64,000 nucleotides of DNA. It comes from Glycomyces fuscus (lineage in GTDB: Bacteria; Actinomycetota; Actinomycetes; Streptosporangiales; Streptosporangiaceae). Positions 8,632 to 17,704 of this stretch are shown piece by piece. The stretch covers positions 62,001-126,000 of the forward strand of contig NYMS01000012.1 of the NCBI GenBank assembly GCA_002529455.1. The letters are read 5' to 3'. The translations under genes and the position numbers were made by a program. The notes below the pieces were generated by a model. The model did not search any database. It had not been told where the DNA came from and saw only the letters and a program-made list of their open reading frames with translations. Within the stretch, counting starts at the first letter, position 1; the number at the start of each line of letters is the position of its first letter.

Positions 8632-10056
8632 CTACAGGTCGATCCCGGTGAGGACCAGGACCCGCTCGTAGGACAGGTCGGTCATGGCGGCGCGCACGCC
8701 CTCCTTGCCCACGCCCGACCCCTTGACGCCGCCGTAGGGCATCTGGTCGGCGCGGAAGGTGGGCACGTCGCCGATGACCACGCCGCCGACCTCCAGCTCG
8801 CGGTGGGCGCGGAACGCCGTGGGCAGGTCGCGGGTGAACACGCCCGCCTGGAGCCCGAAGTCGCTGTCGTTGACCGCGGCGAAGGCGGCGTCGGTGTCGG
8901 CCACCCGCTGGAGGACCAGCACCGGGCCGAAGACCTCCTGGCGCACCACCCTGGCGTCGGCGGGGGCCTCGGCGATCACGGTCGGCGCCACGGTCACACC
9001 GTCGCGCGTGCCGCCGGTGAGGAGTTCGGCCCCGGCGGTGACGGCCTCGTCGATCCAGGAGGCCACGCGCTCGGCGGCGGCCTCGTCCACGAGCGGGCCC
9101 ACGTCGGTGGCCGGGTCGGCGGGGTCCCCCACGCCGAGGGCCTCCACCCGCTCCACCAGGCGCGACACGAACTCGTCGTACACGGCGTCTGCGACGATGA
9201 CGCGCTGCACGCCGATGCACACCTGCCCGGCCTGGTTGTTGCCGAACAGGGCCACCCGCTGGGCCGCCCAGTCCAGGTCGGCGTCGGCGAGCACCACGGC
9301 GGCGGCGTTGCCGCCCAGTTCCAGGGTGACGTGCTTGTGCGGGGCCAGGCGGGGCAGCTGCCAGCCGAAGGCGCCGCCGGTGAAGGAGATGACGGGCAGG
9401 CGCTCGTCGGTGATGAGGGAGGCGGCGCGGTCGTTGGGCATCGGCAGCACCGACACCATGCCGCCGGGCAGGTCCGTCTCCGCGATGATCTCACCCAGGA
9501 GCAGGGCGGTCATCGGGGTGGCGGGGGCGGGCTTGAGGATGATCGGCGCGCCGACGGCCAGGGCCGGGGCGACCTTGTGGGCGACCAGGTTGAGGGGGAA
9601 GTTGAACGGCGAGATGCCCAGGACCGGCCCCTTGGGGACGCGGCGCACCAGGGCCATGCGGCCGGTGCCGCCCGGGTCGGTGTCCAGTCGCTGGAGCTCA
9701 CCGCTGTCGCGGCGGGCCTCCTCGGCCGCCCAGCGGAACACGGACACGGCGCGTCCGGCCTCGGCGCGGGCCCACTTGATCGGCTTGCCGCTCTCGGCGG
9801 TGATGGTGCGGGCGATCTCCTCGGCGCGCTCGCCGATGCGCCGGGAGACGTGGTCGAGGGCGTCGGCCCGCACGTGGGCGGGCAGGGCGGCGGCCTCGGC
9901 GGCGACCGCGTGCGCGGCGGCCACGGCCTCCTCGATCTGCTCGACGGTGGGCACGGAGACGGTGCCCGCGTCCTCGCCGGTGTAGGGGTTGACGACGGTG
10001 ATCTCGGTGTCGCCGGTCGCGGCGGTGCCGGCCAGCCAGAACGGACGCGTAGACAT
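8632..10056 (-). CDS. NAD(P)+-dependent aldehyde dehydrogenase
   Basis: Oxidises an aldehyde to the acid in the cytoplasm. The 474 residues carry the full ALDH signature. The cofactor region has 'PFNFPLNLVAHKVAPAL' and 'ILKPAPATP'. The glutamate motif is 'LELGGN', and the catalytic cysteine is in 'NNQAGQVCIGVQR'. The usual 'FTGS' NAD-loop reads 'FTGGAFGWQL'. This pattern resembles the GapN/phosphonoacetaldehyde-lactaldehyde branch more than betaine or methylmalonate dehydrogenases. No good ribosome site precedes ATG 10056, so the mRNA may be nearly leaderless. It is divergent from the coiled-coil gene and has no catabolic partner nearby, so the substrate is open. Confidence 0.9.
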   Translation of the reverse strand: MSTRPFWLAGTAATGDTEITVVNPYTGEDAGTVSVPTVEQIEEAVAAAHAVAAEAAALPAHVRADALDHVSRRIGERAEEIARTITAESGKPIKWARAEAGRAVSVFRWAAEEARRDSGELQRLDTDPGGTGRMALVRRVPKGPVLGISPFNFPLNLVAHKVAPALAVGAPIILKPAPATPMTALLLGEIIAETDLPGGMVSVLPMPNDRAASLITDERLPVISFTGGAFGWQLPRLAPHKHVTLELGGNAAAVVLADADLDWAAQRVALFGNNQAGQVCIGVQRVIVADAVYDEFVSRLVERVEALGVGDPADPATDVGPLVDEAAAERVASWIDEAVTAGAELLTGGTRDGVTVAPTVIAEAPADARVVRQEVFGPVLVLQRVADTDAAFAAVNDSDFGLQAGVFTRDLPTAFRAHRELEVGGVVIGDVPTFRADQMPYGGVKGSGVGKEGVRAAMTDLSYERVLVLTGIDL

Positions 10057-10366
10057 GCCCGTGACGCTAGTGCCCTGATCTCCCGACATGCCTTGTCCAC
10101 GGTTGCCAATCCGGGCGCGGGAGTTGGCCACGATGGCGTAGGGCCACCGCGCACCCGGCTCCCCGCGCCGGACAGGGCCGACAGCGGGGGTGTGCACCGG
10201 GGTGACGGACGGTATCGTCTGAGGTTCCGAAAGCCTGACCGGGGATCTTTGGTCGGCCGACTGGCGCCGGCGGCCTCCTTCGTCCACAGTGGTGAGGAGG
10301 GCTCTGCCGGCGTGTTCGGCCGGACCCTCGGGTCCGCCACCGCCGACGGGATCCCGGGAGTGCCCA

Positions 10367-12178
10367 TTGCCGCTCGTCTACCGCACGCTCGTCGCGGTCC
10401 CGGAGCACGACGGCGACCTGGTCGCCGTCACCTCGACGGTCCTGTCGCGGTGGCTGAGCAAGCGCGGCAGCTCGGGCGCGCGCGTGGACTTCTCCGCGTC
10501 GGGGCGCCACGAGCTGAGCAACCGCTCCCGCGCCCTGGTCGTCCGGCACGACAACCCCGACGAGGGCCTGTCCTTCCTACGGCTGACCACCGAGTCCGAC
10601 AAGACGGACGGGGTGTGGCGGACGGTCGCCACCGCGGTCGTCGACCCGGCGCTGTCCCCGTGGCGGTACGTGTGGATCGACATGACCGTCACCCCCTCCT
10701 CCCCGGCGGGGGGCGGCCCCGAGCAGCCCCGGCTGGACGTCATGCCGCCCGAGGCGGCGCGCATGCTCCTGGAGGCGGTGCACGGCCACGACGGCGGACA
10801 CCCGCTGCCGCCCGCGCCCCGGATCGTGCGCGGTCGCGACGACTCCCTCGTCGACACGCTCGTGGCCACGATCCGCGACCCCCTGCGACGGCTGGCGGTG
10901 GTGGCCACCGGTGCGCCCCGGGACGTGACCGTCGCCGACTGGCGCGGGGCCATGGCCGGGGCGCTGTCCCGCTGCACCGGCATGTGCGCCGGGTACGTGC
11001 TCGACTCCGCCGCCCTGGAGCGCGTCGGCGCGCTCCTGCCGCCGGGCCTGGACGTTCCCCCCGGCGGGGTGCGCACCTTCTTACCGGGGGTGGACCCGTT
11101 CGACGAGGCGGACGCCGCCCGCCACCCCCGGATGAGCCCGGCCACGCTGGACACCGCGCGCGACGGCGAGCGCATCCGCAACTGGGTGGGCGCCGCGCTC
11201 TCGCGGCGGGTGCGCGACAACGCGCTGGAGGTGGGACTGCCCGAACCGCTCCAGGCCGTGGACGCCCTGCTGGACGAGGAGACCGACGACCTGAGGCGGG
11301 TCGCTCCCGGCACGGCGGCGGGGTCCCGGGTGAGCGTGCCCGCGGCCCGGGGCGCTGCCATCGTGCACCAGGCGGTGCAGGGCGGGTCCGGTCCGCCCGG
11401 GGCCGCCTCGGCGCTGGAGCGCGAGGCCCTGGAGCAGCAGGCCCAGCGGCTGCGGGAGGAGGTGACCCGGCTCGGTGCCCGGGTCAGCGAGCTGTCCGAG
11501 GAGCGCCACGCGCTCCTGGCCGAGACGGCCGACCTGGGCGAGGAGCTCGACACCGCGCGCGAACAGCTGCGCGCCGCCCGCTACGAGGCCCGCTGGCTGC
11601 GCGAGCAGGCGCGCGAGGCCGGACTGTTCAGGCTGGCCGCGGCGCCCGCGCCGAGCGACCCGCAGCGCCGGCCCCCGACGAGCGTGCGCGAGTTCCTGGA
11701 GCGGATCACCGACGACTCCGTCCTGCCGCACCTGTACTTCACCATCGAGGACGCCACGGTCTACGAGCTGTCCGACAGCCGCAAGGAGCCCCTGTGGGTC
11801 ACCCGCGCGTGGGAGGCCCTGCTGGCCCTGAACGACTACGCCCGCTACCAGTTCGACAACCCCGGCACCGGGCTGGGCTTCCACTCCTACCTGCGCGAGA
11901 CCCCCGACGGGTACCAGGTGATCCCCGTCAAGCGGCTGGCCTCGCAGGAGTCGGACCACGTGCGCAACCGGGGCAAGCTCAACGACAAGCGCCTCTTCCG
12001 GGTACCCGAGGAGGTGGAGCCGGGCGGGCGGGTGCCCATGTACGCGCACATCAAGCTCGACATCGAGTACGGGATCTGTCCGCGGCTGTACTTCTACCCG
12101 CACCTGGGGCCGGGCACCACGAACCGCGTGTACATCGGCTACCTGGGCCGCCACCTGCCCGTGCAGCAGTCGAACTGA
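10367..12178 (+). CDS. Conserved coiled-coil protein of unknown function
   Basis: I do not recognise a named family. The 603-residue protein has three parts. An N-terminal globular region (1-320) begins 'MPLVYRTLVAVP' and contains '...WIDMTVTPSSP'. A heptad-rich coiled coil spans about 345-420 ('LEREALEQQAQRLREEVTRL'). The compact C-terminal domain (about 440-603) has 'LPHLYFTIEDATVYEL' and ends 'RVYIGYLGRHLP'. I have the impression that the last domain recurs in other actinobacterial proteins, where it ends '...YIGYIGRHL'. TTG 10367 has GGGAG six bases upstream. Codon 239 (11081-11083) is TTA, the rare bldA-read leucine codon, which suggests late or developmental expression. No membrane segments are seen. 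The next gene follows closely. Confidence 0.8.
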   Translation: MPLVYRTLVAVPEHDGDLVAVTSTVLSRWLSKRGSSGARVDFSASGRHELSNRSRALVVRHDNPDEGLSFLRLTTESDKTDGVWRTVATAVVDPALSPWRYVWIDMTVTPSSPAGGGPEQPRLDVMPPEAARMLLEAVHGHDGGHPLPPAPRIVRGRDDSLVDTLVATIRDPLRRLAVVATGAPRDVTVADWRGAMAGALSRCTGMCAGYVLDSAALERVGALLPPGLDVPPGGVRTFLPGVDPFDEADAARHPRMSPATLDTARDGERIRNWVGAALSRRVRDNALEVGLPEPLQAVDALLDEETDDLRRVAPGTAAGSRVSVPAARGAAIVHQAVQGGSGPPGAASALEREALEQQAQRLREEVTRLGARVSELSEERHALLAETADLGEELDTAREQLRAARYEARWLREQAREAGLFRLAAAPAPSDPQRRPPTSVREFLERITDDSVLPHLYFTIEDATVYELSDSRKEPLWVTRAWEALLALNDYARYQFDNPGTGLGFHSYLRETPDGYQVIPVKRLASQESDHVRNRGKLNDKRLFRVPEEVEPGGRVPMYAHIKLDIEYGICPRLYFYPHLGPGTTNRVYIGYLGRHLPVQQSN

Positions 12179-12203
12179 GCCGTGTCCGGGCGCGCGTACC
12201 CTG

Positions 12204-13094
12204 GTGGCCGTGACGGGAACGAGTACGCGGGCGCCGGTCGCCCTGCCCGAGGAGCGGTGGCGCGAGCGCGCCGACCGGCACCGCGACCGCGTGGACGCGC
12301 TGGTCGGTGAACACCTGCGGCGCCGCCGGGAGGGCGTGCGCCATCCGGTGGAGGACTTCCTGTTCACCTACTACAACCTCAAGCCCGCGCAGCTGCGGCG
12401 CTGGCACCCGGGCGCGGGGACGGTGCTGCTGGGCGAGGGCGCCCGCGCCCGCCTGGAGGAGCGGTTCTACACCGAGCTGCCCGGGGGCGCGGTGGGCCTG
12501 GACGCCGCGGCGTTCCTGGCGGCGCGACCGGTGCTGGACTTCGTGGAGCGGCTGCTGTCATCGGTCGCCGGGCGCCCCGCCCACCTGGGCTGCTTCGGGC
12601 TGCACGAGTGGGCGATGGTGTACCGGGCCGGGGAGGTGCGGCACGGGCAGGTGCCGCTGCGGCTGGGCCGGGAGGGCACCGACCGGGTCGTGGAGTCGCA
12701 CCGGATCCAGTGCTCGCACTTCGACGCGTTCCGGTTCTTCACCGACGCCGCCCGCCCGCTCAACACGCTCCGGCCCAGCCGGGAGCGGCAGGCCGAACTG
12801 GACCAGCCGGGGTGCCTGCACGCCAACATGGACCTGTACAAGTGGGCGTACAAACTGGCTCCGGCGGTGCCGTCGGAGCTGGTGGTGGACTGCTTCGAGC
12901 TCTCGCGGGAGATCCGGACGCTGGACATGCGCGCCTCCCCCTACGACCTGACGGCGTGGGGCTACACGCCGGTGCGCATCGAGACCGCCGAGGGCAAGGC
13001 GGCGTACATGGAGGCGCAGCGGGACTTCGCCGAGCGCGGGGCGGTGCTGCGCGAGCGGCTGCTGGAGGTCTGCCGGACCCTGCGCGCGGCCTGA
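12204..13094 (+). CDS. Actinobacterial '3-methyladenine DNA glycosylase' family protein
   Basis: This protein of about 296 residues belongs to a well-conserved actinobacterial family that databases label 3-methyladenine DNA glycosylase. I know of no firm biochemical support for that label. Family features are 'RHPVEDFLFTYYNLKPAQLRRWHPG' (quoted in parts: 'HPVEDFLFTYY', 'LRRWHPG'), 'LGCFGLHEWAMVY', 'QCSHFDAFRFF' and 'CLHANMDLYKWAYKL'. These conserved His, Glu, Asp and Tyr residues look like an enzyme active site or metal site. Start choices are GTG 12204 or GTG 12210, neither with a clear Shine-Dalgarno; the gap to the previous gene is 25 bp, so coupled expression is likely. Confidence 0.85.
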   Translation: MAVTGTSTRAPVALPEERWRERADRHRDRVDALVGEHLRRRREGVRHPVEDFLFTYYNLKPAQLRRWHPGAGTVLLGEGARARLEERFYTELPGGAVGLDAAAFLAARPVLDFVERLLSSVAGRPAHLGCFGLHEWAMVYRAGEVRHGQVPLRLGREGTDRVVESHRIQCSHFDAFRFFTDAARPLNTLRPSRERQAELDQPGCLHANMDLYKWAYKLAPAVPSELVVDCFELSREIRTLDMRASPYDLTAWGYTPVRIETAEGKAAYMEAQRDFAERGAVLRERLLEVCRTLRAA

Positions 13095-13180
13095 GCTCCC
13101 GGCCGCCCGGGTGCGCGGCCGGTGCGCCGGCGCCCGCTGACCGGTGGGGGGCCGCGGGCCGTCGGCCCCGGGATGCCGTG

Positions 13181-13597
13181 TCATCCGCCCTCCGGACGGG
13201 GGTCCACGGGGTCGAGGCCGCAGGAGGGGGCGCCTCCGGGGATGCGGTGGCGGTTGGCGGCCACCCAGCGGTAGGCGGCCCGGTTGAGCGTACGCAGCAG
13301 CGGAAGGCGCGCCAGGCGGCCCAGCGGCCGGGTGAGCGGGCGCCCGTGCAGCAGGAGTTCGGCGACCGCGTCGCCCCCGCCGAAGCGGCGCCCGTCCGCG
13401 TACACGAACCAGGCGCTGGCGTCGGTCTGCTCCGGCGTCAGCCCCGCCGAGTCCAGGTCGAAGTCCTGCCAGGCCACGAAGCGGCTGCGGACGCGCAGCC
13501 GGTCGCGGGCGAAGACGACCGAGCGGCGGCAGAACCCGCAGTCCCGGTCGTACAGGAACGCCCCGGTGCCGGGGACGGTGTCCAGGGAAGGCCTCAT
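13181..13597 (-). CDS. DCC-family (DUF393) thiol-disulfide oxidoreductase-like protein
   Basis: This 138-residue protein has the family hallmark 'YDRDCGFCRRSVVF', a CxxC pair in a thioredoxin-like setting. 'WQDFDLDSAGLTPEQ' and the Arg/Leu-rich 'LTRPLGRLARLPLLR' segment are also typical. Members are predicted redox proteins, often membrane-associated; the target is unknown. ATG 13597 places the DCC motif at residues 15-19 as in other members. It is convergent with the preceding glycosylase-like gene and appears monocistronic. Confidence 0.88.
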   Translation of the reverse strand: MRPSLDTVPGTGAFLYDRDCGFCRRSVVFARDRLRVRSRFVAWQDFDLDSAGLTPEQTDASAWFVYADGRRFGGGDAVAELLLHGRPLTRPLGRLARLPLLRTLNRAAYRWVAANRHRIPGGAPSCGLDPVDPRPEGG

Positions 13598-13812
13598 GCC
13601 ACCATCGTGCCCGCCGCGGGGCGCCCCCTCCCGGCCGGGCGGGTGTTTTCTCCTCCCGCCGCGCACGGGACCGGCCTCCCACCTGGCGTCCCGCGTTCGC
13701 GGGTGAGCGACCGCACAGCCGCCGCCCCCGGGGAACCGCCTCCGGCCCGGCCGGGGATCGGGGGCCGCGCGGCCCGACGGGCGGGACGGCGGGAGGGGTG
13801 GGAACGGCGGAA

Positions 13813-13840
13813 GGGGGCGGCCGCGGTCGCGGCCACCCCC
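13813..13840. terminator. Terminator downstream of the LPXTG protein gene
   Basis: GGGGG and GGCCGCG arms pair with their complements around a two-base turn, with one mismatch pair, about 18 bp beyond the stop codon of the minus-strand gene. Confidence 0.65.
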
Positions 13841-13857
13841 TCCACGGTCCCGCGGTC

Positions 13858-14655
13858 CTACTCCTGCGCGCCGGCGTTCTTCCTGCGGCGGGTGAGGTAG
13901 ACGGCCGCGCCACCGCCGGCGACGGCGACGGCTCCGGCGGCCACCAGCGCGGTCAGGGCCGAGCCGGTGACGGGCAGGGACGGCTCGGAAGGCTCGTCGT
14001 CGGCCGGGGCGTTGCCCTCGTCGGCCTCCGGCTCCGTGCCCTCGGGGGCGGTCGGGTCAGCCGGAGCGGTCGGGTCCCCGGTCTCCTCGGGGGCGGTGGG
14101 CTCGGCGGGGTCGGTGGGGGCGGTCGGGTCGGGGGTCCCGCCCGGGGTCTCCTCCTCGGCCGGAGGCGTGGAGGGCTCCTCCCCGGGGTTCTCCTCGGGG
14201 GCGGTCGGCTCCGGCGCCTCGGGGGACTCGCCGCAGTCGACCTTGAAGACCTTGTGCTTGGCGTTGCCGCGCTGGCCCTCGAAGGTCCAGTAGAGCTTGT
14301 AGTGCCCGTCCTCGAGTTCGAGGACCTCGGTGCTGCCCGAGCCCTCGCCGTCCAGGACGAGGGTGCCCTCCAGGACGACGTCCCCTTCGGCCTTAGTCAG
14401 GATCTCCCAGGAGACCTCCTGGACCGCGTCGAAGTTGTCGGCGACGACCTGGAAGTCGCAGACCTTGGGCTCGTTGCTGTTGTCGTCCTCGGAGGTGGAG
14501 GGGTCGTGGATCTTCACGGTCCCGTTGTCGCCGGAGGCGCCGGAACCGGGACTGGCGAACGCCGTGGAGGCGCCGCCGAGAACGGTGCCCACGACCAGGG
14601 CGGCACCGAGGAACAGTCGGACGCCGAACGCGCCCGCACCGGGGTTGGGGGACAA
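13858..14655 (-). CDS. Sortase-anchored surface protein with LPVTG motif
   Basis: This is a cell-wall-anchored protein of 265 residues. It starts with a signal peptide ('LFLGAALVVGTVLGGASTAFA'), followed by a globular domain to about residue 125 with two cysteines. Next comes a long Pro/Glu/Thr/Ala-rich spacer of about 85 residues, then 'LPVTG', a hydrophobic helix and the basic tail 'RRRKNAGAQE'. This is the complete sorting signal. The start is TTG 14655, chosen because AGGAG sits six bases upstream and because it gives a signal peptide of normal length. The globular domain has no recognised family. No sortase gene is in the window. Confidence 0.85.
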   Translation of the reverse strand: MSPNPGAGAFGVRLFLGAALVVGTVLGGASTAFASPGSGASGDNGTVKIHDPSTSEDDNSNEPKVCDFQVVADNFDAVQEVSWEILTKAEGDVVLEGTLVLDGEGSGSTEVLELEDGHYKLYWTFEGQRGNAKHKVFKVDCGESPEAPEPTAPEENPGEEPSTPPAEEETPGGTPDPTAPTDPAEPTAPEETGDPTAPADPTAPEGTEPEADEGNAPADDEPSEPSLPVTGSALTALVAAGAVAVAGGGAAVYLTRRRKNAGAQE

Positions 14656-14821
14656 GGGGGACTCCTGTGATGAAAGGTGCCCACGTGATTGAAGTGGGCT
14701 CACGTGCAGACAGTGAGTCAAACCTACCGTTGTTCCCCCATGCAAAGACCGTTACTCGTATTACAGATCGCCAAAAATACGGTGCCTCTCACCTGCGCCT
14801 ACCGCGTCCCCGCGGAGCGGG

Positions 14822-15184
14822 TCAGGCCGCGGCGACCAGGTTCCACACCATCAGGGAGCCGAGGGTCAGGGAGAAGACCACCGACGCCACGAGCACCGGC
14901 ACGTGCGGCGAGCGCCGGCCTCCGCTCTCCTTCGGCCCCCGCAGGAGGTACCAGGCGCCGACCGTGACCGCGGCCGCCGTCAGGCCCGCGCCGAACGCCC
15001 ACAGGACCATCGGGGTGAGGTGCCAGTCCTCCCTCCGGTGGCCGGAGGCCGGCCAGGCGGCGGCCCCCAGGGAGAGGTAGGTGAGCCGCAGCCGGTCCGC
15101 CAGGTGCCTGAGGGCCAGGGTCGCGCGGCGCGTCAGGAGGAGGACCAACAGCACGGGCGCAGCACCACCATCGGGAGTCGTCAC
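14822..15184 (-). CDS. Small membrane protein, hypothetical
   Basis: This is a predicted 120-residue protein with three hydrophobic stretches: 'APVLLVLLL' near the N-terminus, 'TPMVLWAFGAGLTAAAVTVGA' and 'VPVLVASVVFSLTLGSLMVWN'. The GTG start at 15184 is a guess; there is no clear ribosome site and the frame stays open further upstream. The two clear membrane helices separated by a basic loop support a real gene, but no family is recognised. Confidence 0.5.
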   Translation of the reverse strand: MTTPDGGAAPVLLVLLLTRRATLALRHLADRLRLTYLSLGAAAWPASGHRREDWHLTPMVLWAFGAGLTAAAVTVGAWYLLRGPKESGGRRSPHVPVLVASVVFSLTLGSLMVWNLVAAA

Positions 15185-15442
15185 GGATCCGGACGGACCG
15201 TCCGGCGGATGAGGATCCGGACGGAGCCGTTGCGGCCTCCCCCGGAGCGGGGCTCGGGGCCGGGGCCGGCGGGAGGGCCGTCTCCAGCCTGCCTCGGACG
15301 GGGGCGCGTCGGAAGAGGCCGCTGTCATCCGACGGCCGTGAGGATCGGGCGGTTCCGTGATGACAGGTGTCATGTCCGAGACGTCCGGGCGGTGCCCGGG
15401 TCCCGGGAGTCCGGGGGGCGGACGGCGGGCCCGTCCCGCACG

Positions 15443-15477
15443 GCGGGCGGCCGTCCGGGTCCCGGACGGCCGCCCGC
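15443..15477. terminator. Terminator of the first Opp/Dpp operon
   Basis: Near-perfect palindrome, 17-bp arms (15443-15459 with 15461-15477) around a single T, directly after the last ATPase gene's stop codon at 15489. Confidence 0.85.
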
Positions 15478-15488
15478 GGCCGGTCGGC

Positions 15489-16595
15489 TCAACCGGCTCC
15501 GTGCACGATGCGCTCGGCCATCTCCTCCCTGGGGCGGATCTCACCCGCGAGGATCTGCTCGGCGTAGTGGCAGGCCACCCGGTGGACGGCGCCGTCGGCG
15601 GCGTCCCCGACCGGGCGCAGTTCGGGCCGCTCGGTGTCGCACCGCTGCTCCTGCCGCCACGGGCAGCGGGTGTGGAAGCGGCAGCCCTTCGGCGGGTCGG
15701 CGGGCGAGGGCAGGTCGCCCGACAGCAGGACGCGCTCGCGGGTGTCCTCCACCTCCGGGTCGGGGACCGGCACCGCCGACATGAGCGACCGCGTGTACGG
15801 GTGCATCGGCGTCTCGTACAGCTCGTCGCTGGGGGCCTCCTCCACCAGGCCGCCCAGGTACATCACCCCGACCACGTCGCTGACGTGGCGGACCACCGCC
15901 AGGTCGTGCGCGATCACCAGGTAGGTCAGCCCCAGTTCCGCCTGGAGGCTCTCCAGCAGGTTGAGCACCTGCGCCTGGATCGACACGTCCAGCGCCGACA
16001 CCGGCTCGTCGCAGATGATGAGGTCGGGCTCCAGCACCAGTGCGCGGGCGATGCCGATGCGCTGGCGCTGGCCGCCGGAGAACTCGTGCGGGTAGCGGGT
16101 GAGCGCCTTCGCCGACAGGCCCACCCTCTCCAGGGCCTCGACCACGCGCCTGCGCTGGTCCTCCAGGACCAGGGCGCGGCGCTCCCTCCCGCCGGAGGGC
16201 CCCTCCCCCGGCGCGGGGCCGCCGATCCCGTGGGTCTGCAGCCCCTCCAACAGGATGGAACCGATGTTCTGCCGGGGATTGAGGCTGCCCAGCGGGTCCT
16301 GGAACACCATCTGGAGGTCCTTGCGCCGGCGGCGCATCGACTCCTCGTCCAGAGCGGCCAGGTCCTGCCCGCCGAAGAGCACCTCCCCTCCGGTGACGTC
16401 CACCAGCCGCAGCACCGCGCGGCCCAGGGTGGTCTTGCCGCAGCCGGACTCGCCCACCAGGCCGTAGGTCTGGCCCCTCTCGATCTCCAGGCTGACGCCG
16501 TCGACCGCGCGCACGTGGCCGACGGTGCGGTCGAAGAGCACCCCCTTCCTGAGGGGGAAGTGCACCTTGAGGTCGTTGATACGCAGCAGGCTCAT
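15489..16595 (-). CDS. Oligopeptide/dipeptide ABC importer, ATP-binding subunit (DppF/OppF type)
   Basis: One of two ATPases that power the importer; it sits on the cytoplasmic face of the permeases. It has Walker A 'GESGCGKTT', signature 'LSGGQRQRIGIARAL', Walker B 'LIICDEPVSALD' and the H-loop 'VIAHDLAVV'. The C-terminal oligopeptide-transporter domain has the Cys-rich 'GCRFHTRCPWRQEQRC'. The 368 residues are slightly long because of a Gly/Pro-rich insert around residue 120-135 ('GGPAPGEGPSGGRERR'). ATG 16595 overlaps the stop of the upstream ATPase (ATGA), indicating translational coupling. It is the last gene of the operon. Confidence 0.93.
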   Translation of the reverse strand: MSLLRINDLKVHFPLRKGVLFDRTVGHVRAVDGVSLEIERGQTYGLVGESGCGKTTLGRAVLRLVDVTGGEVLFGGQDLAALDEESMRRRRKDLQMVFQDPLGSLNPRQNIGSILLEGLQTHGIGGPAPGEGPSGGRERRALVLEDQRRRVVEALERVGLSAKALTRYPHEFSGGQRQRIGIARALVLEPDLIICDEPVSALDVSIQAQVLNLLESLQAELGLTYLVIAHDLAVVRHVSDVVGVMYLGGLVEEAPSDELYETPMHPYTRSLMSAVPVPDPEVEDTRERVLLSGDLPSPADPPKGCRFHTRCPWRQEQRCDTERPELRPVGDAADGAVHRVACHYAEQILAGEIRPREEMAERIVHGAG

Positions 16596-17704
16596 CCCCG
16601 CTCCTCCTCGTCGTCGCCGTCCGGGCCGTCCAGCGTGGGCCGGTCGGCCGCGTCCGCGTTCCGGACGGGGTTCACGCACCGGTGCGTGTGTGCGGCCGCG
16701 GGGCCCCTCCCGGAGCGGCCGCCCTCCTCCACGCCCGCCGCGGCGCCCACCTCCACGAGTTCCGGCGGCCCCTGGAGGCACTCCATCGTGTAGTGGTCGC
16801 AGCGGGGCGCGAACGCGCACCCCTGCGTCCAGGCGATGTTGTCGTTGACCGATCCGCGGATGGGGGTGAGCCGCTCGCCACGCGGGGCGTCCAACCGGGG
16901 GATGGAGCCCAGGAGGCCGACCGTGTAGGGGTGGGTGGGTTCGGCGAACAGCGGCGCGCGCGGCGCCCTCTCCACCGCCCGTCCCGCGTACAGGACGTTG
17001 ATGTCGTCGCACAGCCCGGCGACCACGCCCAGGTCGTGCGTGATCATCAGCAGGGCGGTGCCCTCCTCGGTGACCAGGTCCCTGAGCAGTTCCAGGATCT
17101 GCGCCTGGATGGTGACGTCCAGGGCGGTGGTGGGCTCGTCGGCGATCATCACGCGGGGGCGGCAGGCCACCGCCATCGCGATGAGCGCCCGCTGGCGCAT
17201 ACCGCCCGACAGCTGGTGCGGGTACTCGCGCAGCCGCCGCCCCGGGTCGGGGATGCCCACCCGGTGCAGCAGGTCGGCGGCCTCCCTGTCGGCGGCCGAG
17301 CCGCGCAGTCCCCGGTGGCGGCGGAGGATCTCGGTGACCTGGCGGCCGATGGGCACCACGGGGTTGAGGGAGCTGAGCGGGTCCTGGAAGATCATCGCCA
17401 GCTGGGAGCCGCGCAGGTCGCGCATCCGCTTCTGCGGCAGCCCCAGCAGGTCGACGGGGCCGTCGGACAGCTGCATGACGGCGCTGCCGCCGACCCGCAC
17501 CCCCCGGTCGGGGAGCAGGCCCATGAGGGCGAGCGAGGTGACGCTCTTGCCGCAGCCGGACTCACCGACCAGGCCGGTCACCCGGCCCTCCTCCAGGGTG
17601 AAGGACACCCCGTCCACGGCCCGCACCTCGTCGGAGCCGCGTCCGCCGAACACCACGGACAGCTCGTCCACCGCCAGCAGCGGCGTGCTGGAACTCATGG
17701 TCAC
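16592..17704 (-). CDS. Oligopeptide/dipeptide ABC importer, ATP-binding subunit (DppD/OppD type)
   Basis: First of the paired ATPases. Motifs are Walker A 'GESGCGKSV', signature 'LSGGMRQRALIAMAV', Walker B 'VMIADEPTTALD' and H-loop 'MITHDLGVV'. The oligopeptide-specific tail 'GCAFAPRCDHYTMEC' is present. The 370 residues are within family range; the last 50 residues are an acidic low-complexity extension. ATG 17704 overlaps the permease stop codon by four bases (ATGA); a second ATG lies two codons on. Confidence 0.93.
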   Translation of the reverse strand: MTMSSSTPLLAVDELSVVFGGRGSDEVRAVDGVSFTLEEGRVTGLVGESGCGKSVTSLALMGLLPDRGVRVGGSAVMQLSDGPVDLLGLPQKRMRDLRGSQLAMIFQDPLSSLNPVVPIGRQVTEILRRHRGLRGSAADREAADLLHRVGIPDPGRRLREYPHQLSGGMRQRALIAMAVACRPRVMIADEPTTALDVTIQAQILELLRDLVTEEGTALLMITHDLGVVAGLCDDINVLYAGRAVERAPRAPLFAEPTHPYTVGLLGSIPRLDAPRGERLTPIRGSVNDNIAWTQGCAFAPRCDHYTMECLQGPPELVEVGAAAGVEEGGRSGRGPAAAHTHRCVNPVRNADAADRPTLDGPDGDDEEERG

